From Siphonodentalium dalli (lineage: Eukaryota; Mollusca; Scaphopoda; Gadilida; Siphonodentaliidae), in contig CP136068.1 of NCBI GenBank assembly GCA_032622095.1, forward strand, positions 112,049,546 to 112,113,545: a DNA stretch of 64,000 bases, read 5' to 3'. This document shows positions 34,811 to 47,009 of this stretch, piece by piece (position 1 is the stretch's first letter; every line of letters begins with the position of its first letter). Under the pieces are notes generated by a model that was given only the letters and a program-made list of their open reading frames with translations, was not told where the DNA came from and made no database searches. The translations under genes were made by a program, and so were the position numbers.

Positions 34811-36172
34811 CATGCGATTAATTATTCACAAAACACGCTTTGTGTGTCAGTGAAAATTCAGGGCGAGTGTTGTTTAGTTTCTCGCAAAAAGCGCAGTTGA
34901 TTCTTTATAAGCAGAGTCACGAAATTGCGTCATTTCCTTATTTAGATTCGCTCGCATTATACGTCGGTTGTAAAACCCATAATTTGGTGCGTCTACAACT
35001 TACAACTCACAATACTACTTATATTAAATTCCTTATTTGGTATGTGTTGCCATATATATAAGTTAAGAGAAAATACTACAGCGCAACACGTTTTTTATAT
35101 ATTTTTTTACAAACAACTGACAATACTACTCAAAGTAAATTCCTTATTTGGTATGTATAACCATAATATATTATATAGGTTAGGAGAAAATACTACAGCA
35201 CAACGGACCATTTTCGTTGGATGATCCGGTAATTCCAAGCGTTTGTCTATAAACAAACGGTTCCGTAGCGTTTTTTTATGTTTGTTTACACAACAAAGCG
35301 TACAAACGTGACAATAACATGCAATGTACGCGATATTTATTATCGGATTAAGAACAACATCTGTCTGTTATATAATATATTTTCTGTTTATGACGATTTA
35401 ACGGATGTGCCTATTTAAACAGCTATAGCCACATCGAAGACGGCTCGAATCTTTGAGCCGATGTTACATGTGCGTGCATGATCATGTACCAAAAAACGAC
35501 GATGGCTGAGGTAATGATGGACGCGACAAAATTCAATGAATTAATTGCAATCATAACTACATGTACTTCGCAGGTGCATCATAACTTTTAACTTAATATG
35601 ATTCACCCAAAACTATAGAAAAACGTCAATTCGAACTTCATAATAATCGAGATCATTCTTATATCTTCCCTATATGATCCCGGTATGTTCCTATTTACAT
35701 CCACAATAAAAACCTCAAACTCATCAATTTTGGTGCGATGCTAGACATGCATTTAAATTAGTCAAATGTATTTGATAACTCGCTCACTACCAGTTGGTGT
35801 ACGTCGACTGGACTCACAACGTAGTACGCAATACGTCACATGCATCGATAACAACGAACTCAGGCCTTTGAGCTAGTGTTCTCTATTTCACGAGCAAATA
35901 ACCCGCGAAATGCACCACTGGATACAACATAAGCTCACACCCTTTATCTAACTGTTAGTTGTATAACATCGTACATGTATATTACATATAACAGATGGGT
36001 ATAATAATATGTACAGATTAGCAATGTTATCGATGCGGACAACGGGAAGACATAACAGTTGTGCTAGGATGCGTAACGCCAAAACATATATATCTACAGT
36101 GCGTCCGTTTCGCGCAGTTCTCGTTTCGATCTCGACAATATTTAAACAACACAGTATTCTTCTGTATTTCTA
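34811..36172. other. Region upstream of the GT31 exon, mostly gene-free
   Basis: No gene was recognised. It includes a duplicated block (TCCTTATTTGGTATGT with GAGAAAATACTACAGC, near 35030-35090 and 35140-35200) and the dispersed repeat at 35248-35405. The last 30 bases, ACAGTATTCTTCTGTATTTC then TAG, form a good 3' splice site for the GT31 exon. An upstream first exon for that gene must lie here or outside the window, but cannot be pinned down by eye. Confidence 0.45.
35248..35405 (+). repeat. Dispersed repeat, copy related to 11882-12045
   Basis: It shares CTATAAACAAAC, TGTTTACA, TGACAATAACAT and GCGATATTT in the same order with the copy at 11882. Ends and class are undetermined. Confidence 0.5.
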
Positions 36173-37165
36173 GGAAGGCGTTGGTTGAAATTCGTTGTCA
36201 GGTGGCAACCAAAACAAATTGGATTACGGCACAAGCTATTTGCGATTGCTGCTTCAGTTATGTTTATTATGATGTGTTATAACTTTGAACTGCGTCCACC
36301 AGATAAAAGCTTTACTATTGGCGTTACCAGGGTTACACGACTAAACCACGGTTACCTAATAAAACCGAATATCGTGTGCGAGAAGAAAGCTCGTCCCTTC
36401 TCGCTTGTTCTCGTTACGTCAATTCCCTCTCATCAGCGAGAACGAAACGCAATCCGCACGACATGGGGCAGTGTGGCAAGAGAAGGTTCATGGCCAGCGA
36501 TGTCAAGACATGGCATTGAAATGATAAAAATAGTGTTCATGTTTGGTCGCCATTATGAAGATGACATGTCTAATATGTTGCTGGACGAGGCTAAGGAATA
36601 CGGGGATATTCTAAAGCAGGATTACGTTGATAGTTATTATAATTTAACTTTAAAAGTTCTCTTAGGTCTGACGTGGATAAAAGACGAGTGCCCAAATGCG
36701 AGACGAGTTCTGAAGGTCGATGATGACGCGTTCATTCATTTGCCGTTGTTGTTCAAGGACCTTTCTGTGCTCGACGACAGTACTATATACGGGTTCTGTA
36801 AATACTATCCATTTCCATCCAGGAACCACCCGAAGTATGGCCTGGCGTATTCGGATTACCCATACCCAATGTTTCCTCCGTACTGTATGGGAATTATGTA
36901 TGTGATTCCCGGTGGGTTAGCGAAGTACATCCAGACTGTGGCTGAATATTACAGAATATTTCCGATGGAGGATGTGTACATTACTGGGCTGCTTCCGTTG
37001 GCCATGCGCCCGAGGCACATGAGCGTATCGTCCGGGATGTATGATCCCGACAATAGTCCACATAGATGTGATTTCGTAAGAGAAGCGAAAGTCTTCGGGA
37101 AAGATGTGGACGCATTACTCGCAGCAGACATTTGGCAAACACTTAAGGATGGAAAATGTACGTGA
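36173..37165 (+). CDS. Beta-1,3-galactosyltransferase-like protein, family GT31 (main coding exon)
   Basis: It is expected to transfer a sugar from a UDP-sugar in beta-1,3 linkage onto glycan acceptors in the Golgi lumen; donor and acceptor cannot be told from sequence. Counting from the TTG at 36185, a basic start is followed by a membrane segment (residues 16-33, LFAIAASVMFIMMC), the usual type II anchor. The GT31 landmarks then come in order: RERNAIRTTWG (86-95), an NLT glycosylation site (152), VLKVDDDAF with the metal-binding DDD (179-181), FPPYCMG (230-236) and MEDVYITG with the ED pair (262-263). It ends in TGA at 37163. No in-frame ATG precedes the anchor; the first, at 36260, falls inside it. 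The splice acceptor TTTCTAG at 36166-36172 suggests an upstream exon carries the start. About 330 residues is normal for the family. The frame is intact. Confidence 0.9.
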   Translation, partial: GRRWLKFVVRWQPKQIGLRHKLFAIAASVMFIMMCYNFELRPPDKSFTIGVTRVTRLNHGYLIKPNIVCEKKARPFSLVLVTSIPSHQRERNAIRTTWGSVAREGSWPAMSRHGIEMIKIVFMFGRHYEDDMSNMLLDEAKEYGDILKQDYVDSYYNLTLKVLLGLTWIKDECPNARRVLKVDDDAFIHLPLLFKDLSVLDDSTIYGFCKYYPFPSRNHPKYGLAYSDYPYPMFPPYCMGIMYVIPGGLAKYIQTVAEYYRIFPMEDVYITGLLPLAMRPRHMSVSSGMYDPDNSPHRCDFVREAKVFGKDVDALLAADIWQTLKDGKCT

Positions 37166-39100
37166 TGCGGATATAGCCTTGTTAGTCAGGGACGTGGTGA
37201 CAGCCAAAACATTCAATATTTGAGACAGCTTAATGCAGGCCTCATAATTATAATTTCAGAAAAAAATCGTGCCATAGTAATCAGAAATCACGGCAACTTG
37301 CAGTAAAGTTAAAACACGCTCTTTATTTTTACCACATCTGGAAAGGGGTAAACATGAACGTTCTTTAATACATACACATCGGCCTGGATGTCGGAGTTCA
37401 TTCCCTAGCTGTTGTGTTGCACAGAACACTGCCATCTCGTACACAGACTAAGAGCAAACCACTCATTGTTTTATTCAAGACTTTTGTTTGCATTATTCTG
37501 AGAAACCGAACTATTTGTATTCATTTGAAAACTGGATAGATCAAGCCAGAAACAAAATACTTAATTAAGCATGTTAGATTTAATGACGAACATGTACATT
37601 ATGGCAGTGGTCAGACCAGTGTAGCGAGGGACTGAACTCTTTCTTTCAGCTTAATATAATTGATAGGCCATTTATAAGGATGTATCGGTAATGAAAATAA
37701 AAGTGGTAATGTCACAGCAGTGAATTACGTCACCAGTGACAACACGCACATGTTGACCCTCTTAACGCCGCCACATGTCGAACTATTTGATGAACACGGA
37801 GTTATCGACTTGAACTTGGTATATTGCACTGTCAAAATTAGTTAGACGAATGTAAATGTACAATATATATTTACTATTTTCATAATTTGAGTATCTATCG
37901 TGTCCAAACAAACATCTTTCAACCATAAATTATGAGCGTTAGAGAGCCAAATTGGGAGAACTTCCAGTATTTATAGTTCCAATGTCTGAACAAATGAGGT
38001 CAAGCGGAAAGTCATAAATATTTAAATGACGCGTTCCTCCGCGCAATTGAAGTTTGTGTTCAACGCCGGATAACCACCTGGTCAAAGATCATTTTGTCAC
38101 ATATCGATAAAATCAATAACGTATGAATAGGACATTCCATGAGCTGTCGGTTATTCCGATTAATAATTCACCGAGGCGCAGCCGATGTGTGATTTGTCCA
38201 AATGTCCGGTAGCGATGGAAATATCTGATTAAACACCGGCTATTTGGTGGTCATTAAATCCACATACAGTGTGTTAAATACCACCAGATTTCCGGAAAAA
38301 GGAAGTTCGACTATACGTTATAGCTCATGGTATGACATGTGTGTATCGCGCGATGCATGGACATTCATGCAAACATGGACACTAGCCATCACATAGACAC
38401 CGTTGCAACAATAATTAATTTTGCTTGGCCTATGGCACACGATACTGCTGTCAGTTGTTTAAGCCATGACCTGCATCTTGTGATGTGACTATAATCAGTC
38501 TTCAATTAGTCTGAACACAAGTCCGTGAATATCCAATCAACGTGGTCCACTCGTATAACCATGGTAACGGGGAGATTCACGTTCATGTGTGATTGGGAGC
38601 ATTCAGACAAACGTCAGCTCTACGCAAATGGTGGACTAGAACATGTAACATGTGGAGCCACAAGCTGAACATACAATTTATATAACGGTCATTTTGGGAC
38701 AATACTATAGCTTTCACTTATCGAGACCAATGCTGCTTGGGGCGAGCAAAGTTATATCAAAGGCCAGTACCAGTTTCAATCCTTAATTATAAGATAATTC
38801 AAAAATAGTTCTTATGTTGGTACATTCTGGCAATCGAAATAGTTCGAGAACGATTTGATAAAACTAATACACAGATTTGCGGTAAACAAACACAGGGACA
38901 TGACGATGGATGTCTCTCACATACCATTCCCGCCAAACCAGAAATATGTTGAAATCGTTTTGAAATGTTTCACATCAATATATAATCTGAAAAAAATCTG
39001 ATCAAAATTAATATATTTTTCAGCTGTTTGTAAAACTGTTGGAATTAATTAACCGTCAGTTTGTCAATTTCCAGCCAAATGGGGTGTAAGGCAGAACACT
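37166..39100. other. Downstream of the GT31 exon, gene-free
   Basis: No gene was recognised. The first AATAAA noticed after the stop is at 37696-37701 and could be the poly(A) signal, which would give a 3' UTR of over 500 bases. The block near 37311-37375 (ACGCTCTTTAT) weakly resembles 11813-11870. Confidence 0.35.
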
Positions 39101-39109
39101 TGCAGTTGT

Positions 39110-39530
39110 TGGAATATCTTTGGAATATGATTGGAAAATTTGGCCGAGGAGCTGGGCTGGCGATGGATTTTTGCCGGACTTGAGAATTTGGTCTGATTCA
39201 AAGGATCTGGTGCGTGTTAACATTCCAAGGACACTACCGCCGGGACCCTCGAAACACTTCCTTGAGCCAAAATAAGTGCATCATAATGTTATCAACATCC
39301 CACACGTGAGTGGAATAATTGCTCTATATATTTACCATATATAATATATATGCATTAATTGATATATGTGTGGAATGTAGTTGGAATATTTTGGCCGAAA
39401 GGGGATGGGCTGATGTTAAAATTTGGAGTTGGATACTACCGCCGGGACCCTCCTTGGGCCAAATAAGTGCTGCATCATACTATTATCAACTTCCCGCACA
39501 TCAGTGAAATAAATTCTCTCTATATTTACC
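39110..39530 (+). promoter_or_regulatory. Duplicated 5' leader units of the LINE
   Basis: Two diverged units (about 39110-39340 and 39372-39530) share, in order, TTGGAATATTTTGGCCG-like starts, ACTACCGCCGGGACCCTC, AAATAAGTGC, CATCATA, TTATCAAC, TCAGTG and CTCTATATTTACCAT. The second ends exactly at the ATG of the SGNH-like frame. Tandem 5' units of this kind act as promoter monomers in some LINEs; that role is inferred here. Confidence 0.5.
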
Positions 39531-40085
39531 ATGTGGCTACACAGAAACCTCAGACACAAGGTACGAAAACACGAATATATCACTCTCATAATCTGGCTTG
39601 GAACATGTGATCTAACAAAAATCGACAGATCACAAAGAACAATACATCTCCAATCACATGACGACGATGCTGTAGTCAATACTATCACAGCAAAATACCG
39701 ACGTCTCCTGGAAATAGTGAAAAGCTACCCTACTATCAAACCAATACTGCTTGAGATACCAATATACTCAATACAGCGTCACAATCTAACTAAAGCAAAC
39801 AAAGAAAGTGAAGAATACGCTGAAGAAGATCTGAAATTGTACCAACAAATCGATCTCCTAAACATACAGATCAGAACCATCAACGAAGAGCTCACAGGGA
39901 GCGGAACCACTTCACCAAGATTCTCACAAGACCTCTTACAAAATAGAGGCGGGGTGACAAAAGGTCAGAGAAACTACTGGAATTTCAGACTATTAAAAGA
40001 CGGTCTGCATCCTGACGAGACACTGGCCAAGACCTGGTACAGGCGACTCCAACATCGAATCAACGACTTCTGCTATATATTATAA
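39531..40085 (+). pseudogene. LINE ORF1, SGNH/GDSL-esterase-like part
   Basis: The 184-codon frame has IIWLGTCDLTK near residue 20-30, LLEIPIYSIQRHN near 85-97 and a final LKDGLHPDETLAKTW near 157-171. These correspond to the SGNH hydrolase blocks around the conserved Asn/Gly region and to the DxxH catalytic pair (DGLH). The first block, with the nucleophilic Ser, would lie upstream, where an in-frame stop (39510 region) interrupts; traces may persist in other frames. Esterase domains occur in ORF1 of CR1-type LINEs, where they are thought to act on lipids or membranes. This copy lacks an intact N-terminus. Confidence 0.6.
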
Positions 40086-40095
40086 CAACAAATAA

Positions 40096-41484
40096 ATGAT
40101 GAAAGGGACAAGGTCTAGCAGGAGGGTGAGTACTGGCCAGGATAGCCTAGCTGTTCTCCCCCCCAAACTAGATGTCCATACATCATTACACCAATATAGC
40201 TCACCGTCAACAATGATGAAAGAAGATTCAATCATATCAAGAGGAGACGACAGCATGGCACGACTGGAAGAAATCATACCCAGCAACAATCACAATACGA
40301 AAAGCTGTGAATATACGTCCACACCTCGTAACTGTCATGATAAAGACAAGAGTGAATATATAACACCAATATCAAATAACAACACGGAGACGACAAAACA
40401 CGACTCCACAGGTAAGCAAAGAAGGCTACCAAGGAAAAATATCAATAGGCTCATCGCCTCTGCTAACCACAAATGGCAAAAATGCTGCTAAATTCATCTC
40501 ACCAGCCATGACCGGAACTATCAAACCTGAGCAAATGAGAACAACAAGAATCAGACAACCCCCGAAAACCTATACACCCAGCAGAAATGAATCTACCATC
40601 AAGGGTTACTATCTAAACTCCGGAAAGCTAAAGAAAAAGTCTACTCTGGCAGAACAACGGGAAGACATAGTATCTAAAGATAAAGCTGGATACTACATAC
40701 TATCCATGCAATCTGATATTTACAATGCATATACAAAAGCTTTACTAGAACTGATGGACGAAGAATCAACAAAAAACAAGGAGCTCGACATTACAATACG
40801 AACAAGTAATGATCGACATTTATCAAAATAAAAACAAACAGAAAGAACAGAAGCAAAGCTACTCAAAGCTGCACTGTAAACTGCTATCATACGACCTATA
40901 GAGTTATGATTAACGGCAATAACAAAGACCATTATATGCTGAATATACATACAATCATTGCATCTAGGCTAACAAAAATGGTTAGCACCGATATACCAAC
41001 ATGCAATAAGACAGCTAAACAAGTAAATAGCACACCATCGAATCACAGTTCCGCTATTCTGGAAACAATAAAATCCCCAGATAACGAAATACAATCAGAA
41101 CCCTCATATAATACTCCATCTGAACTAGAGGTACCATCTCCAGGCAGGATAAACGACTCAACTGCCAACAAACTACTACCCGAAAACGTCATACCTACAA
41201 CAAATAACGCAAACAAACAAAAAATCAGTAAATATGATTCAACCACATCTCCAGACAGAATTAACGAATCAGCTGTCAATACACAAACACCAATAAAACT
41301 CGTATCAATAACAAATAACGAGAATAAAAATGATAGAATTGTTGAACCCGAGATAACTGAGCAATCCTTAACAACTGCTGACATCATCAGTAACTATGGC
41401 TCAACCAAAAATAAACAAATAGCAAAGAAAACTATACATGTAAACAAAATGTATACTGCAAAAAAAAAGTGTCATAACTGCTGA
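40096..41484 (+). pseudogene. LINE ORF1, low-complexity middle part
   Basis: Three consecutive open pieces in changing frames (40096-40491, 40508-40831, 40906-41484) encode Asn/Thr/Ser/Lys-rich, probably disordered sequence without domains. There are short repeats such as TTNNANKQKIS and ITNNENKND. They join the SGNH-like and PHD parts and share the element's A-rich composition. Whether they were one ORF or separate small ORFs cannot be decided from this single broken copy. Confidence 0.55.
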
Positions 41485-41521
41485 ATCAGAGATAAATCAC
41501 CAACACTTATCAAACGACAGT

Positions 41522-42916
41522 ATGAAAACAAAAATAACATCTAATAATGACTTGAATACTGACAAAAACATAATCAGTGATAACACAACCAATGACTATA
41601 CAAATACAAATCTGGAAAGTATAGCAAAAAACACCAGGGTCAACAAAAACCAACAAACACAAGATAACATCACCAAAACTAGCCCAAATGCTAGTAATGA
41701 AACTTGTCATAAATTCAACAAGGATAATAGTAAACCTATATGTCCAATCTGTATGAATGAAATACATAACATCTATTTAAACTGTGGGAAATGTGATGAA
41801 TGGTTTCACCCAAACTGTGAAGGCATAAGCGAACACCAAGCTAATGCGGAAAATATTCAATCACACACCGATAATTACATATGCTCAATTTGTTATATGA
41901 AAGATCTAGAGCATACTCAAAAAATCAACATGTCTGCCCAACAAGACATCACATCTGGTGACAGTCATGAAACTGTGCTTACGGGTAATAAAAATAAAAC
42001 CATAGCAAAATCAAAAATTACTAAAACTAAACAAAAGAATAGTAGTAACACAGGCTGTAATGATAACTGTGAAATGCAAAAGGCATCCCTGCAAGCTGAA
42101 ATAGCAAGGCTTGAGGATACTATAAATGAACTAGCAAAAACAATTAAAATACTGAGAACAAGGAATGAAGTGGCTAATAACACAATACATCAAGCCAATG
42201 ATACGTATCCACCATCAAATACGAATAACCATCTAAACATCATGCAACGATTACAACAGCTAGAACACGATCAGATTAAACTACGTCTAACAGAAGCAGA
42301 AAGAAATATTGAAACAATTCTTAGACGTAACGAAGTACATCATGCAAGGCAAAACCTGAGCCAGTATACACAAACAGAAGCAACAAACCCAAACAAAATC
42401 CGGGTAAACCAAAACAACTGTGTTAACCAAAATACTGTGCCTCAACGCTGCTATATTGAAAACACCAACTTAATCAACCATATACCGGTAGCAACATCAG
42501 ACTATCGTGTAGAAAATATTCGGAACGATAACATGCAGAATAATCACAACTTACAACAACAAAAGCGTGTAATAACCGCAACAGATAAACAGAAAACTAC
42601 CAACTGCCAGCGAGAACCTGAACATCATTTTTTAGAGCATGGCAGGGGGTCGACCCAAAGGGCCATACAAACAAATCATTACCAGTCTATACCACAGAAA
42701 ACTATGACAGATCAGATAACTGTGAGAAAAAACAAAACAGAAAAGCAAAACCATCAGCTTATACTACATCATATCAGAAGACAAATGACAAGCAATATAG
42801 CAACACAACCTCCACCAAACATAGTTTCATGCCACCCTCGACTAAGCAGTCGACTGCCGAAGCGGAACATGCACCTAGAAACTGTGACCTATATTCATGG
42901 GAGACAACATCAGTAA
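41522..42916 (+). pseudogene. LINE ORF1, PHD finger and coiled-coil part
   Basis: A 464-codon open frame. Residues 74-124 form a textbook C4HC3 PHD finger (C74, C77, C88, C91, H96, C99, C121, C124) with the Trp typical of the family (DEWFHPNC). Residues 185-217 (ASLQAEIARLEDTINELAKT) form a coiled coil likely to drive ORF1 protein multimerisation. The rest is Asn/Gln/Thr-rich. PHD fingers in ORF1 are known in CR1-group LINEs and may bind chromatin. The end overlaps the start of ORF2 by 88 bases in another frame. The frame is intact over its length but is cut off from its upstream part by stops. Confidence 0.75.
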
Positions 42917-43764
42917 TAAATCAACATTCTCCGTTAAGAATCGAAAATATAATTGAGACACAAAAACTCAATATAGCTTCAATTAACATCCAAAATATAA
43001 CCACAAACAAAGTGGTATTACAACATGCAATAGAAACATATGACATCATATGTATCCAAGAACACTGGCTTTTCCAATATCAAATTGCTCGAATAAAAGA
43101 ACTAGCGGAAAACTTTAACAACTTCAGTAAGTCAGTAGATCAGAATGAACCACTACCACCAAACATGCGGATTAGGGGCTATGGGGGAGTATCAACCTTA
43201 TGGCACAAAAATCTCAATAAAATCATCAACGCTAAAGAAGATGGTGACAACCGAATTATCTGTATTACAATCAAAAGCAGCCCAACAAATATATGCCTAA
43301 TAAATGCATACATGCCCAGTAACACTCACTCGGCCGATAAAAAAGATAAAGATGAATACAATGAGACACTGGAAAAAATATATGCTATTATGATAAAATA
43401 CTCAGATAATAAAATAATAATAGCAGGGGATATGAACGCTTCATTAGATAGACAACCACCTAATGAGCAAGACAAACTTTTCAAAAAGTTCTATATATAC
43501 CATGAGCTTACCATACCCAATGGATATGTCCCGGAATTCACATTTAGACATCATAATGGGAAATCACAATCCATCATAGACTATTTTATTGAATCCACAA
43601 AACATGACAAAATTCTATCAAATATGCAAGTTATCGATGTTCCATCAAATGTATCTGATCATGAGCTCATTAAAGTCGAAATGAAAATAGCACCCTTTGA
43701 AAAAATACAAAATAGTCTTGAAAACATCTCACAAAAAAGAACAAACTGGAAAAATGTGATTTAG
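42829..43764 (+). pseudogene. LINE ORF2, AP-like endonuclease domain
   Basis: A 311-codon frame with all blocks of an EEP endonuclease that nicks target DNA: LNIASINIQN (48-57), IICIQEHWL with the catalytic Glu (E78), AGDMNAS (D201, N203), IIDYFI (D251) and SDHELI (276-281). After about 43750 the frame shifts. The continuation can be read in the next frame (CDLVLYRQHIDKTNHL) to about 43940, and then in the RT frame. Two single-base indels therefore separate it from the reverse transcriptase. Confidence 0.85.
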
Positions 43765-44026
43765 TCCTCTACAGACAGCATATAGACAAAACCAATCACC
43801 TAACACAGACCACTATACACAATAATCTGGAAGATTCCATTGTGAAGTTTGGCCAAATGATAATAAGCGCAGCAGAGAAAGCCACACCTGCCAAAAGGCA
43901 TAAAAAAGCTCCAATGGTAAAAAACAATGGAACCCCAGTATAGCCAGTGCGATACAAGAAAGTAAAAAGGCCCATTATCAATGGAAAACGGCAGGTAGGC
44001 CAGTTGACACAAATAATCCACTTAAA

Positions 44027-46420
44027 ATGGCAAAAATGGCCACTAAAAAGAAATTAAGATGCACACAAAGGCAACAAATAGCTGCAGAGAGAACCCAACT
44101 ATATGATGAACTCTCTCAAGCCAATGCATCTAATGATCAAGTACTATTCTATAAACTTATAAACAAACAAAGGCTCACCAAGAGTGTAGTCACTGAGTAT
44201 ATTGAAATAGATGGACACCAATATGGTGCCGAACAGATGATGTATGGGTGGTTTAAACACTTCAAAAAACTGTCAGAACCAAAAACTGCCGATAGATTTG
44301 ATGATACATTCCACAAACAAGTCTCGGCTGATATTGAAGCTATTGAACAAATATGTCGTGCTAATACACCATCTTTAGAACCAGTCACACTGCATGAAAT
44401 TAAAACAATTGTCAATAAGCTCAAACTAAATAAAGCAGCTGACTATGCTGGAATTACGGCTGAACACCTCAAATATAGCATAGAAGAAACTGCCCCAATA
44501 ATCATGAACATCATAAACACTATATATGAAAAACGAGAAGTGCCAAAAGAAATAAAAATCGGCATATTAACACCTGTACCAAAAAAGGACAAAGACCCAA
44601 CAAAACCAGGGAATTACAGGGGCATAACTATCAGCTCCATAATATGTAAAATCATAGAAGCAACCCTGCAAGACAAACTAGACAACATACTATTACCATC
44701 ACAAAATAAAATGCAACGTGGCTTCACTCAAGGCACATCACCTCTAGTTGCTGGGCTTATGATAACTGAAGCATACAATGAAAGCAAAGACTTAAATGAG
44801 ACATTAATATTAGAAACCCTGGATGCTGAAAAAGCATTTGACGTTGTATGGCATAAAAGCCTACTGAGAAAACTTTTCATTGATGGGATCCACAGCGACC
44901 TATGGCTACTTGTAAATTCATTACATCATGAGGCGAATACAAAGGTAAAATGGGGTGGATCATACTCCTCAGATATACTACTTCACCAAGGAATAAGACA
45001 AGGGGCTAAATTATCAGCAATGCTCTATAAAAGATTTAACAACGACATGCTAAATCAGCTAAGTAATAATGCAGCTGGGTTTAAAATTGGCACAATTGAT
45101 ATAACAGCCCCCACCTGTGCAGATGATGTAGCCATCTTAGCAAAAACAACATCTGATTTACAAACTCTCACAAGTATTGTATACAACAACTCATGTAAAG
45201 ATCGATTCGCAATGAACGCAACTAAATGCGAAATTGTCCAAATGAAAACATCTACACAAAAAATGAATGGTGAAATAAAAACTGTCCTAGGTGGAACTCC
45301 TGTTAATATCGTAGGCTCCACCAAACACCTAGGTGTAGAGCGTAATCCAACAAATACGCCAGATATCCCAAAACGAATAACAATGGGCAGACGAACCCTA
45401 TACTCCTTGATGGGTACAGGGATACATGGAACAAACGGTATATCACCAGTAATAGCATACCAAATGTGGAACACTTTTGTCATTCCTAGAATGCTGCATG
45501 GTATAGAAATCCTACATATGAACAAAAAAGACATAGATGAACTCGAACGTTTCCAACGAAAAACCATGAGACAACTGCAGAGTTTATCAACACGCACAGC
45601 AAATGCTGCTACAAATGCACTTATTGGAGCTATTCCCATCCAAGGCACTATAGATCTCAAAATTACAACATTCTATATTAATATAGCCAAAACACACAAC
45701 TCTGCAGAGCGAGATCTGGCAATAAGGCAACTTATCATGAAAAATGACAACAGCCATAGCTGGTTTATACATGTCAGAGACATACTTTCCAAATATACCC
45801 TTCCTGACCCACTGCATATCATAAACACCATCCACAGTAAGGAAGATGCCAACAAATGGAAAACAATATGTAAAAAAGCTATATACCAATATTGGCATGA
45901 TATTAATGACAGAGAGTTCTCCAGTAAAACAACATTAGCAATGATCAAACTGCAAAAACATTCCAGCAGCAAATGTCATCTTGTATGGGATTCATCAAAA
46001 TACTCGCCCGCTGCCACAAAAAAGGCTATTATAAAAACATGGTTGATGACAGACACTTATTTACTACAAATAAATAGAAAAAGATTCAGACAAAACCTGA
46101 CCTCTGCCATATGTCCACTATGCAAACTAGCTGATGAGGACAGAATACACTTCATTTCACAATGTACGAACACTAGTAACCAACGACATCGTTACATACA
46201 AAAACTCAAATTATGTCTCTCAAAAACTACCACTGACAAATACATTATTGATCAACCAGAACTCTTAACTCAATTAACCTTAGACTGCACAAAACTAGAA
46301 ACCTGGAACCTCACCGATATAGAAAAAGAACAAATTGAAAAACTGGCAAGAAATTTCTTATACTCAATCCATGTGCATAGAGTAAACACTTTGAAAACAG
46401 AAGCAGACAAGCACATATAA
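44027..46420 (+). pseudogene. LINE ORF2, reverse transcriptase and C-terminal zinc motif
   Basis: A 797-codon frame. The RT blocks are KPGNYRGITISS (193-204), ETLDAEKAFDVVW with the first catalytic Asp (D266), GIRQGAKLSAMLY (322-334), and TCADDVAIL (363-371) with the DD pair at 366-367. The residue before DD is Ala preceded by Cys, not the usual Phe/Tyr-Ala. The C-terminus has a C-x2-C-x8-H-x4-C knuckle (C696, C699, H708, C713) common in this LINE group. Upstream, SIASAIQESKKAHYQWK continues the ORF in the same frame before the ATG, so 44027 is not the true start. It is open to its natural stop, with broken connection to the endonuclease. Confidence 0.85.
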
Positions 46421-46736
46421 AATGACAAACTAGCCGAGCTGTACAGGCAAAACAACTACCTGTAAATATTATTGTCAACACGACAATTTTAACTATACCA
46501 ATCTTAAAAACAAAACAAAAATATACATGTACATATGTACATATGAAAGCTCAACTTAAAAGTTTTTAAGTGCAACTTACGCACACACAAATCTTTTAAC
46601 TCACTAGTACCACAATTTTACCAACCATTTTATCATTACTGTAGTTTTACCTGGTCTTATTTGACTTATTTTTACTTCAATTATTTTTATACCCATTATA
46701 ATGGGGGGCTCTTCATTTAAAGGAGGGAAATCCTCA

Positions 46737-46740
<4 letters not shown>

Positions 46741-46780
<40 letters not shown>
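46741..46780 (+). repeat. (GCAA)10 tail of the LINE
   Basis: Ten perfect GCAA units directly follow the 3' UTR. Microsatellite tails instead of poly(A) are usual for CR1-type LINEs and mark the 3' integration end. Confidence 0.85.
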
Positions 46781-47009
46781 TAACTATACATTTCTTGATA
46801 TATGATTTCATGATCAAATCATATTTGACTCATTTTTATAACCATGCAGAACGTGTTACATAAGAAATTTCCAACAGTTGAACAGTTTGGTGAGCCAGCA
46901 ATTAGAAAATTGCAACCCAAAGGAGTGATGTAAATGCGACGCGGCGTCGGGTCGGGGTGGGTGGAGTGTTAAATTACAAATTGGAGATTTCTATATCATT
47001 AGTGTATGC

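Larger units (their letters stand above)
39100..46780 (+). mobile_element. Near full-length LINE (non-LTR retrotransposon), recently inactivated
   Basis: It runs from a duplicated 5' leader through SGNH-like, PHD-finger, endonuclease and reverse transcriptase segments to a 3' UTR and a (GCAA)10 tail at 46741-46780. The plus strand is strongly A-rich and G-poor throughout, as is usual for LINE sense strands. The overlapping ORF1/ORF2 (42829 within 42916), the ORF1 domains and the microsatellite tail fit the CR1/Jockey side of the LINE tree; the clade is not certain. Only a handful of indels break the frames, so the insertion is fairly young. The 5' limit is soft. Confidence 0.85.

Noticed and set aside
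36185-36187. TTG as the start of the GT31 protein
   Set aside because: TTG starts are not expected in animal genes, and a splice acceptor lies 12 bases upstream.
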